From Antedon mediterranea (lineage: Eukaryota > Echinodermata > Crinoidea > Comatulida > Antedonidae): a DNA stretch of 64,000 bases. Location: assembly GCF_964355755.1 (NCBI RefSeq), contig NC_092670.1:14323201-14387200 (forward strand). Reading direction: 5' to 3'. The notes under the pieces are model-generated. The model saw only the letters and a program-made list of their open reading frames with translations. It did not search any database and had not been told where the DNA came from. Within the stretch, counting starts at the first letter, position 1, and the number at the start of each line of letters is the position of its first letter. Below, piece by piece: positions 33,400 through 45,500 of this stretch. The position numbers and the translations under genes were made by a program.

Positions 33400-33870
33400 A
33401 ATTTGCATAATTAAAAATGGCCGCCATTTTTAATAACGTGCTCTGTATCTTGGAAACCGCTAGTCACAGATACTTAATTATGGTGTCAAAATCGTTAGAA
33501 TATATGTTTTTATATTCACTTTATTGAAAAAGTTTGTCCAAAAATGAATGGAAGTGCTATTTCTAACATTATTGACCTTTGACCTTGATTTATCATATCT
33601 CAGCAACCACTAATCGGAGATATACAAATTAGGGCTTAAATTGTTCAGAAACTACACATTTATATCCAGTCTAATGGCATGTTTTTGCAAAAAATGGCGG
33701 ATTCTAACATTATTGACCTTTGACCTTGATTTATCATATCTTAGCAACCACTAATCTGAGAGACACACAATATGGCTCTAACTGTTCAGAAACTACATAT
33801 TTATATTTAGTCTAATGGCATGTTTTTGCAAAAAAATGGCCGATTCTAACCTTATTGACATTTGAACTTT
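33400..33870 (+). repeat. Interspersed repeat with two to three 140 bp tandem units
   Basis: ATTTGCATAATTAAAAATGG opens a block shared with 40843-41130. Inside, a unit starting ATTGACCTTTGACCTTGATT occurs at about 33570 and 33710, and a decayed third starts near 33853. Units end with an AAAAATGG(C)CGATTCTAAC word. Confidence 0.65.
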
Positions 33871-34430
33871 GCACTACATAAAATCGCATAACTTTGAAAA
33901 TATTGTACATATGAAATTATTTTTAGTGTCAAATTGTTCAGAACATACATGTTTCTATAGAATGGATGATTCGGTGGGAACACGAACGCTAGTTGATCAT
34001 ACCCAGTACCGTTTTGATCGTACGATTAATCGGGAAACCACATCACGACAATATATGGCCAGGAATCGATGTGGTTATGTTTTCACGGTGCGCAATAAGA
34101 AATTACGCGGTCTACGCACGATTTCACGAAATCACGTTTGTAATCATATCTTCACAAGCATGAATCACAATAAAATAAAATTTGGTACTGATAAATTTCA
34201 GGGTATAAATCATCATATGGCAATACAATTACATGCGTAGCGCATGTAACGCATGCGTACGCGCGCATAACATTTTCCAAATTGTCAAAATTTATTTTCG
34301 ATGAAATAAGAGTACGTTTCAGGCAATTTTAAGCGTTTAAAAAATTACTATTAGTGCCCAGATTTTTGCACGCGTACTGCGCGTTAAATGTTAATACGCA
34401 CTCTTTTTGCCCGATTTCTGTTTTCTTGAC

Positions 34431-35628
34431 TTCTATATATAAATTATGGTTAATTCTGACATAGGCGATCAGCACAATGCAAAAACTTCGGTACAAATCT
34501 CCGCCATGGATACCTACCTTATTTATCGCAGATGTACCGCGAAACGTAGATTTGATAACATTAGTTTTCACATCGACACTATTGTTAGGAAGATATTATA
34601 AAGAGTTTTTAACAATATTTATGATTTCAACAGTAGATTTTCAACTCAATTTCAATTCTTCGCGGTCAAAGTAATTTCCGGGTTCACCTTGCATCAACCT
34701 GGTTACAACTATTTTCTCTCTTTTATACACAAGGGAGCAGTTAAAATAATAGACTTGACCCTAAAGGTGACTGGAAACAGGCACTTTCCAGTAATCAATA
34801 CAGTGTCCCTTTGGAAGAAGGAAGAAAAAAACGATAGTAGGACTGGATAGCCCTTTCAGTTTTTTGTTTATTTTAGGAACGGACCGCGCGTGTGTGAAGG
34901 TACAGTAGTTAAAAAATAAAAATTATACTGCAAATTAATAAAGATCAAATTAAATATACGCCATAAAGAATCGGAATATATTGTGGGAAATAGTATTATA
35001 AAATTACATAGGGAGATTTGATGATAAGACATTTTGTTTAAAATCGAGTGAAATCCCGATAGTTGATTGAGTAAGCTGGAAGGAATAACTGTAGGCTACC
35101 TGTGTCCCGTTATGACCGAGATATCTGCCCATGTTGCAAACTGTAATGTCTTCTTTCAAAAGATGTTTAAATTAAATAATGTATTAATGATTATTAGGAT
35201 GGTATTTATTTGAATAAACGGCTCTCCAATAAAACATCACTTTGAATAATAATCATAATACTACTTGTAGTAGAATTCATCGCACTGTTATCTACAACTT
35301 ACCAAGCATTTGTTATTCTATTTTACCACTTTTCATATCTATTAGAGGATTTCATTTGATTATAAATGTTACTATATTATTAAAACTAAAAAAATTAACA
35401 TTTATCCCTCGAATAAGCACCTCCCTCAAATGAACTCCGCCTCCCCAAAGTGCCCTACCAAACAATAAACACTAAACTTTAAAATGTTATTTATCATCTA
35501 AAACACTGTGAAACAGAGTAGTTTAGTTTTACGAATGTCAAGCATTTTCAATAATGGTAACCGACAGAAAACGTACAAGGAGAACATTTTTATCATTCCG
35601 AGAACCATCGTCTACACTTCCTAGAGGG
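34431..35628 (+). repeat. Family R repeat, copy 2
   Basis: Same orientation as copy 1 and closely matching over about 1.2 kb, with small indels (for example GGCGATCAGCAC against GGCGAGCAC). At the right end it runs on into GGGTGAGCGAGCGAAGAGAG, absent from copy 1, so one copy is truncated or the element ends at CTAGAGGG. Confidence 0.8.
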
Positions 35629-35769
35629 TGAGCGAGCGAAGAGAGCTCACCCTCTAGTCGAAATTACGTTATACGAGCACGTCAAAAGTGACAGGCTACG
35701 CACGTGTAAATTAAAAAAATATAAATGTTTTTAAAAATTTTCAACATTTTAAAACATGTTCAGCAATTT

Positions 35770-35850
35770 CGGTCGGTTAGTCGATCGGTTGGTAGGTTGG
35801 TCTGTCGGTTGGTCGGTCGGTCGGCCGGTCGGTTGGTCGGTAAGCACTAA
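35770..35850 (+). repeat. GGTCGGT microsatellite
   Basis: About 80 bases of GGTCGGTTGGT / GGTCGGTC units followed by AAGCACTAACTT. It produces a long spurious frame rich in Gly, Arg and Val. Confidence 0.75.
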
Positions 35851-36519
35851 CTTTAGCACGCGCCTGCAGTCATCGATATGGCCTTGTTTTAGTTCCATTT
35901 CTAAATTGTTTATTCACTATTCACCAGCCTTTGTTTTTATTTCTTTTATTCCAGTCCAGTCATCGCTTGTCTGCTTAATACTCTTTACTTTGTCCAAGTA
36001 CTCTCACTTGACTAAGGAAGGGCTAGTGTTGCTCGAAGCTCTGCTAATTTATGACTGTTTCACTTTATCGTTTTGATTTAGCATTTCTTATTTTATTTTG
36101 TATCTTCATTGAGATCCAAAGTATTGTCATTTTTTGAGTAATGTGCCTTTGGATTTATATATTAATATATATTTTTAAACTTTTCTGTTCCGTGTTCTGA
36201 ATTAAAGCAAGTTACAATTGTGATTTTGATATTCAATAGAAATCAATCAATAGGTATAACGTCCATAAGGTATACTATAGAAATAAATGAATACACTGAA
36301 CACAATGTTTCATTATGTTTTACCCCCTAGTGAATTTGAATTGGGAATATAAAAATCTAAAGGCTCACTACCCAATTACTATTATAAAATTGAAGTAATG
36401 TACACAGTCATTGCCTCATTTAAATTTAAGTCTACTGTATAAGTTGAAAATACTTAGTGGTACTGGTATTTTAGTTCTGGGTTTTTAATGGAACTAGCGT
36501 ATCCTTCTGTTAGCCAAAA

Positions 36520-36589
36520 ATGTTACAACTTACGTTAGCAAGACTGTTCATTACCTTTTTTGGGCTTTTTACTCTTGGCAATGCTCAAA
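36520..36589 (+). CDS. Gene B first coding exon: signal peptide
   Basis: 70 nt ending in a GTAAGT donor, phase 1. MLQLTLARLFITFFGLFTLG then N-A-Q: basic residue, hydrophobic core and a small residue at the likely cleavage site (GNA|Q). The ATG at 36520 is chosen because the in-frame peptide is a signal sequence; an upstream ATG at 36488 is out of frame and stops at 36538. Confidence 0.85.
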
Positions 36590-39500
36590 GTAAGTATTTG
36601 TTTAATTCTTAATTTAAATCATATATTTTCATCCTATATAATCTCTAAGCTTGCCTAACGCAATTGGGAAATATATTTAAATTCGTTGCATACTTCCTTA
36701 TCGACAGTACATGCCTTACAAAATAAATGAATATTGCTATTTGAATATGATACCTTTTTTTACCTCGCACTAACCGATCTACCCCTTTTCCAGAGATTTA
36801 ATTACAATTAAGACGTATGTCTCAATATGTCTTTACTAATAGCTATTAAATGGCCCGCTCTCACTGTGTACGTCTAAATATGTAAACTAAAATACACAGT
36901 TATAGATTTTATATCCATTCAATTTAACAGAATTTACTTCATGTATTCTTTTTTCAACACTAACTCTGTTTTATTTAGGCTTTTGCGTTTTCGTTCGCAA
37001 TTACCGCTGGGCGTCTGCTCGCATTTGGAATCCGAACAACCATTTCTTACTCTCTCTCACCCCGACAGATGTTTTTCTTCTCTAAATTCAATCCCCCGAG
37101 TTTAACTTAGTCACTTTTAATCATCGTCATCTAAGAAGAAATTTTACTTTCCAGAATTTCTTTTAGCAGTCTAAAATGGTTTCATTAGTAGACAAAAACA
37201 TATTTCTAAGACAAAACAATATTCTAAAATATTTTATTTTTTAAGGAAACAGACCAACGTAAAATAAATTCTGATTCACTCGAGCTTGAATAAGACTGGT
37301 ACTTTTCTGTTTATTTCATTATCCGTTCTTCTTGATCATAAAGTATAATTATGATGTGGATTACTTTAATCGAGTCTGATTGATGATATTAGCTTTGACA
37401 ACCTTAGAGTTTGACAAAAATTAACTACAATGAGCTTATGTAGCGAAATCTGGGTATCTTAAAAATAGAGTTTAGCGGAATATCAAATCAATTAAAACTT
37501 GCTGAGAGATCAGTTTTTTTCTTTTAACTACAATTGCGCCTGACCTGGAAAATAATTAAAGGAACAATACGATAATTCAGATAGAGACCAGTTGTTTTTT
37601 TTCTTGCACCTAGAAGAACTTATTTAAAGTGCTTGCATTGCTTTTCTTCTTTTCTGTCTAAGTAACCATAATTATTGTTTGCTTTATCTGGAGTTTCAGA
37701 CTTAAAGTTATTATGGCTTATTGAAATCTTCACGCACAATCAAATGCAATATTATTTAATATTTATCATTACAAATTTATATAAAATATGAAGTAAACTA
37801 AACTGACACTAAACTTTATTTTGTAAATAAAAACAGACTTGCTTTACCATTATTAATATTTGTCGCATAGGATTGGCTTTAGACAGAACAAAATTAATTT
37901 AGTTGCGCAATTATGTGTCATTAAGCTTGAAATTAAATAAAATAGGTAAATGTTAACACTTATTTGTGAGCAGCAATTTACGACTTCACGGACCATTATT
38001 AAGCTAGAATCTCCAGATTCCCTGAAGTGACAGAGCATGGAGGTATTATACTTCCATGTGACAGAAGTCACAAAAAAAAAAAAAATTCACGTGCACTTTG
38101 TAATAAGTCTACCTAGTGACGTATTTGGACTTTCCGATAATAATTTATTAAAATGATTTTATAAAAGTGTGGCAAATTATTTCAAAATGTAATATAATAT
38201 TTGTGTTACTTTCATAAAATGCCATAGGCCTATATTAAATTATAAAATGATGTGTTTTCACTAAATTCCACACGTACCAGTCACCTTTCTAGTAATGCGT
38301 GTGTAACAATCATTATGGTCAAGTGCTACAGGCTCACAAAACCTCTGGTATTTTTATCTTTGAGAAAAATATGAATTATCGGCACAACATTGTTGATGTT
38401 CAAATAAGATTGAAAAAGCAGAGTTTCACTTCAAGCAATATTGATTGAAGCTGTTTTTTTCTTTTATAGAGTAAGGAGTTTGTGAATAATACAAACATAT
38501 TTTACTCTACTTTAGCCTACGTGTCGATCGGTGTACACAAACATTCACAATCACTGTATTATGTTTGGCCTAAATTGCGAGTATTGTCAATAGTGAAATC
38601 GGATCGTTTGTATTCATAATTGTTTAAACAGTAACACAAATAAATGTTTATAAATTATATATAGGCCTATATAAGACTATCAGTAATATACACTTTATTT
38701 CGCAATTTTTATGCATACATTATATATATATATATATACAGGAAGTATAAAAAATATAAATACATTTCTAAAAATGTAATACCAGAATACAGTACCTATA
38801 TCTTATCTAACTTTGAATTGCTTTTGGATTGGGGCACAAGATGGTTACGATTGAGTGATAATGATAATTAAATATAGGCCTATATGTACGTAAGGGTAAA
38901 CTTCAGAAAATGGTGCGTAACAGCTAAAATCCTAATTACTTGGTGGTGTATAACATTGGTAGGCCTACATACTTTCGATACTGATTTTTACTAACTAATA
39001 AAACCCTGTTTACTAATTAGGTTTACTTATATAATTAGTTATTGAAATAGAAATTAGGTAAACAATTTTCCTCGAATAGGTGGGTTATCCAAACGTGATA
39101 CACGCTGTCTAATGACTGTAGATGTTGAAAATGACCGCATACAATAATACTTCCCATTTTCATCTCCGTTTACAATAAAAGTGTTTAAAATTGCTGAAAC
39201 CTGGTTAAATAGCTCGATTATAACACCATAAAGTTGAATACTTTTTTAATAGCTAGCATATACGTACGTTTATTCATGTAGGCCTATAGCTTAACGACGA
39301 CGAATTAACAAGTTTAATCTCCCTTCAAAGGGTCAATTCCTTCAGCATACCTCCGCAATAAAACCAGTTACTGTACTCGCATTGCAGTATTCATGAACCC
39401 ATTTAGTATAGGCACTTAGAGGATCACTTTAGTCATATGTATCTATGGTCTTAGTAATGTGTTTTTATTTACGGTAATTTTAATGTTTCCTCTCTTTCAG

Positions 39501-42500
39501 TCACGTTTGATAATTGTCCAGGAGATGAGACAATAAATAACACTGGTGCATTTCCCTATGCATACACCATCCCAGTGATTACAGCAACCGTGAATTCAAG
39601 CGGGATAGCTGCAGACGTTAAGGTGACATCAACACCATCGTATTTTCCAGGGATTGACATAAATTTTGGAGTAGGATACGTTCTTAATCTTGAATACACA
39701 GCATCAGCCAATAATGAAACAGATGTGTGTGAGTTTTCTGTCACATTTTTAGGTAAGTATAAGCCTTAAAACAATATTATTTTTCCATTATGTATTAGTA
39801 GTATTCGCGCTCATCATCTTACAGTATTCTATTGGTTTTTTTTTTGTGTGTGAGTTTTCTGTCACATTTTTAGGTAAGTATAAGCCTTAAAACAATATTA
39901 TTTTTCCATTATGTATTAGTAGTATTCGCGCTCATCATCTTACAGTATTCTATTGTTTTTTTTTTGTCTTTTTCACTTTTATTTCATTTTTCTATACACA
40001 TTATTAAAATATATACAGGCTCTCTATATAAACATCACAGGCAAAGACTATTCTCTGTATTCTAAGTATTATTGTAGGCCTGTGCATGGGTATGACACTT
40101 TTTAATGTTGTTTGATTCACTTTGTGGGTATTTCTACCACTGACGTACAACATAACACTATTTTTTGAAAAAGAAAAATTTTAAACGCATTGTAATTTGT
40201 ATTTGGCTTTGAAAATCAACTGTTATTTCAAATATCCCTCATACTTCATATTTTTTTTAAAGTTTTTGTCAAGGAGTACAATTTCTTTGAAAATCACGCC
40301 TTTATGCGTTTTGGGGATATAGGCTACCTTGTAATTTCCTATTCTTTTACATGAAAAAGTGGGGTATATTTAAATAATCCTAAAATGTCTTCACTAAAAA
40401 AAAATTACAATGTTTTTTATGTAATGTTTTCAGATTTTTCAATTTCTGGTATTTTTTTTATCGCGTATACAATTGCGCAATTTTGAGTAAATATACACTT
40501 CGCCCGTTAGGTAGTCTGGGCTCCAGACGGAGTTTTTTCTTAATATTAGTAAAAATATAAATATTTTTGCACATATGGCGTTTCATACGTGTATTACTTG
40601 AGTTTGGATACTCAAAAAAACGCGGTCGAAATAAAAACAAATAAATTAAAAAAAAAACAATACAGACTTGGGGCAAGTCTACCCGTTATATTAGACAGGT
40701 TCCATTTCTCAAAAAACGGCCTGAAAACGAATCAAGAAGCATTTTTGGGTAGAAGCTGGGATCCACTTGATTTAGGATATTTCGACCTCGCGCTGATTAC
40801 GAATATGGCGGATCCCAAGTGAAATTCGGCCATCTAAGCCCTTAATTTGCATAATTAAAAATGGCGGCCATTTTTTATAATTACCCTATATCTCGAGAAC
40901 CACTAGTCACAGATAATTAATTTTGGTGTCAAAATGTTTTAAATATATGTTTTTATATTCACTTTAATGACACATTTTCTCAAAAAATGGATGCAAGTCT
41001 TATTTCTGACATTTTGACCTTTGACCTTGATTTATCGTATCTCAGTAACCAATAATCGGAGAGACACGAAATAGGGCTCAAATTGTTCAGAAACTATACA
41101 TTCATATTTATTATAATGAAATGTTTTTACACGTGTGACGTGTGTGTGTTCTGTTATGACACAATCCGTATTCCGAGTACTATAAAGTCAGCAAAATTAA
41201 ACAATAAACATTACACAAAAATGCATTTTTTATTCTCGTGGGTCTAATCTTCCCATCTCATGTGTTCATATACGCGCATTTTTAAAGTTCCTTTGAGTAC
41301 ATGCATATTGTTTGATAATAAAATAGCAGAATTTAAAAAATACAGTACACAAATTATACACATTCTTTATTCTTGTGGGTCTAAGCTTTCTTTGGGCTAT
41401 GTCCAATGAATTACTACAGTACTTAGTTTAATGACGCCGGCCGGCGTGCGATTTTTTTTTTCGTACATAAGTTGGGGACCCCATCATGAAACGTCACAAA
41501 ATAAACATGAATAATTCATCAGTTAAATTTGTTGTTCCGTGTGCACCCAAGCGTATAGCAACAAGAAGTGATTACACCAAAGAACTTATAACACAAGAAT
41601 CTCCTGTTCGTCCGAAGCGCGTAACAATTTCGAAAGGCATTGTGGGATAGAATAGAGCTATGGGTGGCGCCATTGTGAGCCATGGAGTAGGGCGCCCGCA
41701 TCAAATTAGAAAGTCAAAATCATAGAGGGGATCTGCTAATGCTCTAGGGGGGATAGAGTAATTGACTGAGGAGTAGGGCGCCCGCATCAAATTAGAAAGT
41801 CAAAATCATAGAGGGGATCTGCTAATACTCTAGGGGGTAGAGTAATTGACTTCCTAGTTTGGAGGGGGCGCTGCTCCATGCTGTGAAATGGCGTCGCCCA
41901 GTTTGACCTTTTAACCCTGTACTTCCGATACTGTGTTTTGAATGCAAATTGAACAGGAGATTCTTGTGTTATAAGTTCTTTGATTACACGCACAACTAAA
42001 CTGCGATACGATTCTTTCTACAGTTAGGCCTAGGATTCTAGGTCAATTCACGTGATTGCCTTCGCGCACTCTTCTTAATCTTCACACACACACACCAAAT
42101 GCAAAATGTGTCGAGGCTAATCGACAGCTAGCCAAGATATTAAACTAAGTACTGTAGTTAATTGGACATAGCCCAAAGAAAGCTTAGACCCACAAGACTA
42201 AAAAATGTATATAATTTGTGTACTGTAATTTTTTATCAAACAATATACATGTACTCAAAGGAACTTTAAAAATGCGCGTATATGAACACATGAGATGGGA
42301 AGATTAGACTCACGAGAATAAAAAATGTATTTTTGTGTAATGTTTATTGTTTAATTTTGCTGACTTATTACTCGGACTGTGTCATACCTAACACACACAC
42401 GTCACACACACCACACAGCTACTACTAGAATAGAAATGGGTTTAGAGACTAATAATTAGGCCTAATAGTATTAATAGAAACTATAATTTTAACACGTAAT

Positions 42501-45500
42501 TCTTTAGTAATAAATTATATTAAAAACACCATAAACCAAAGGCTGATTATTTCGACAATCCACACAAAACGACGCTATTCTTCTATGAAATCGCACGCCA
42601 CAACCACAGCGGAGATAGGCCTAGAATCGTATCGCAGTTGTATTGTGTAATCACTTCTTGTTGCTATACGCTTGGGTGCACACAGAAGAAGAAAATTTAA
42701 CTGATGAATTATTCATGTGTATTTTGTGACGTTTCATGAAGGGGTCCCCAACTTATGTACGAAAAAAAAAATTGCGGCCGGCGTAGGATACATTACAACA
42801 ACGCGTTTACCGGCGACTAAAACGCGTCAATCGTACGTATTGTAAACTAATAACCCCTAAGTTACTGAAAAAGTGGAATGTATTAAAAAACTCTATTCTG
42901 ACGTGACCCATACATTTTTTACCTCCGCCTCCGCCAAGAAGGTATATGTAATCGATCGCGTGTGTTTGTTTGTTTGATACTAAGTATAGTATTTACTTTG
43001 TTACTTGGCAAAAAAATGGCAAAAAAGAATGTTGCCAAGCATAGTATTTACTTTGTTACTTGGCAAAAAGAATTTTGCCAAGTATAGTATTCACTTTGTT
43101 TGTATGTATGTTTGTATGTTTGTTTGTTTGTTAGCACGATAGCGCCTACAGTTTTCAAGTTATCGTTCTGAATTTTTGGGTGTAGATAGGTATATATTGT
43201 CAGACCATGCCTATTGAAAATCAACAAAATTGGTTTATTAATAACTTCACAAATAACAAAAATGATATTATTTTCAGACCGGCTAGTGTTAAAAGATAGG
43301 AGACAATTTTCAAAAGCCGGCGAGCAGTCTTAAAGTAACAAGTGTACTGAAATTGCATTTTCTCGAGAACTACTTGTCCAAAAAAACATCATTTTTGTAC
43401 AAGAGGCAAGAGTTATAAATTGTGATTTTTAATTTTAAAACAAAAATTGATTCAGTGTACCAGCTTTTTTATACGAGTAGTTTAAAAAAAACCTATTTCT
43501 TTTCAAATTCACCCGTTTGTTTTTGGCGTTGCTGTTCTATTGTTATTCAAATTAAACTATTGTAAGTTGATAAGTAGTTTTGTTAGCACCAGCGTGTGTC
43601 CTTCCTTATTTCATCAGGTATATACTTACAGAACATGCCTATTGATTTTCAGGTAAATTGATATATTACTACATGGGTTAAGGCAGAGGCGCCGCAAATC
43701 GGTACAGCTTCAAGACACTCCTCGACCATTATTCTGGTCAAACTTGATTTTAGAAAGGTCATTGTTGCAATGCCGGAATTGTTTGCATTAAAAATTATTT
43801 AAACAAATTATTAACCTTATCAGTATTTTAACCATGTAAAGATAATACCTAAAGCAAAAATTGTATCTTTCAACATGCTCCCAGTCAGTGGATATATTTT
43901 GCCAAGTACTTCACTCAGTTTCTGAGTGCTTTCATTTGTGTGTTTGTTTGTTTGTTTGTTAGCACGATAGCGCCTACAGTTTTCAAGTTATCGTTCTGAA
44001 TTTTTGGGTGTAGATAGGTATATACTTTCAGACCATGCCTATTGAAAATCAACAAAATTGGTGTATTAATAACTTCACAAATAATAAAAATGATATTATT
44101 TTCAGACCGGCTAGTGTTAAAAGATAGGAGACAATTTTTAAAAGCCGGCGAGCAGTCTTAAAGTAAGAAGTGTACTGAAATTGCATTTTCTCGAGAACTA
44201 CTAGTCCAAAAAAACATAATTTTTGTACAAGAGGCAAGAGTTGTAAATTGTGATTTGTAATTTTCAAAACATAATTTGATTTAATGTACAGGTTTTTTGA
44301 TACGTGTAGATTTAAAAAACCTATTTCTTTTCAAATTCACCCGTTTGCTTTTCGCGTTGCTGTTCTATTGTTATTCAAATTAATCTATTGTTAGTTTTTT
44401 TAGTACCAGTGTGTGTCCTTCCTTATTTCATTCTGTACATAGGTATATACTTACAGAACATGCCTATTGATTTTCAGGGAAATTGATATATTGGTCATGT
44501 CACAAAAGCTTATCTTCCGTACGATAAATTAAATAGCACGCATTCTGTCTTCTTTTAACATGGACATATTCTTTGATATGGACCAAAATATTAGTTGACT
44601 GGTCAAGCGGTTAAGCTTACTCGATGGGTTCAGGCAGAGGCCCCGCAAATGGCACAGCTACAAGACACTCCTCGACTCCTCGTCAATCTTGATTTTAGAA
44701 AGGTCATTGTTGCAATGACGGAGTTTGTTTGCATTAAACATTATTTAAACAAATTATATAAACCCCAGCAGGATTTGAACCATGTAAAGCTAAAACCTAA
44801 AGCAAAAAAATGTATCATTTAACATGATCCCTATCAGTGGATACATTTTGCCAAGTACTTCACTCAGTTTCTGAGTGCTTTCATTTGTTTGTTAGCAGGA
44901 TTACTCAAAAAGTAATTACAAGATCTTTCCCAAAATGAAAATACAGATTGATATGTGGTCAAGGACCACTCCATTAAATTTTTAAGGCAATCCGGACCAC
45001 GGTCCCATGCTTTTTAGTTTAGAAATTTGTTTTTGGACAATTTTGCCGTATTTTCCAGGTTTTTTTTATGTAATCGCTTTCAATTAAACATACTATAAAC
45101 ATAACATAAGCTGAGAAAGTCTGAGTGGAGCTGCACTTTAATACATTAAGTGGAGGAAGAAGATGAGAGGAAAGTTAACAAAAACATTACTAAACCAATC
45201 TAACATTTGAGACGAAACAAAGTAATAAAAAGGAAAATGGAGAGTATAGAGATAATGTAGCCTTGAAATACTAACAATTAACATTGTAAATATTTGTCAA
45301 CATTTGTAAGACAAGATGCCAGGCTCTAATCATTATTTAATTCAAGTCATGAAAGGTCAAAAATCGGAATTGCAAATCATTCACCAATAATTTTGTGATT
45401 TCATAATACAACTAACTACCTAGCTGGACACAGTTTAACAGTCTAATTTTTGCATTGGACATTCAAATTCATTTTTGTTGCGATTTCCATCTATCACAAG

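Larger units (their letters stand above)
30031..36519 (+). other. Intergenic region between gene A and gene B
   Basis: It holds the gene A 3' UTR, a SINE at 32.4 kb, a block with about 140 bp tandem units at 33.4-33.9 kb, family R copy 2 and a GGTCGGT tract. 30.2-32.3 kb and 35.9-36.5 kb show no coding or repeat structure I can identify. The gene B promoter must lie toward the right end, but I see no convincing TATA/Inr arrangement. Confidence 0.7.

Noticed and set aside
33869-34240. 123-codon plus-strand open frame in the intergenic repeat zone
   Set aside because: It overlaps repeat-derived sequence, shows no domain, and has no relation to the flanking gene structure.
35756-36076. 106-codon plus-strand protein with Gly/Val/Arg repeats
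   Set aside because: Its first part is a translation of the GGTCGGT microsatellite and the rest lacks any domain or splice context.
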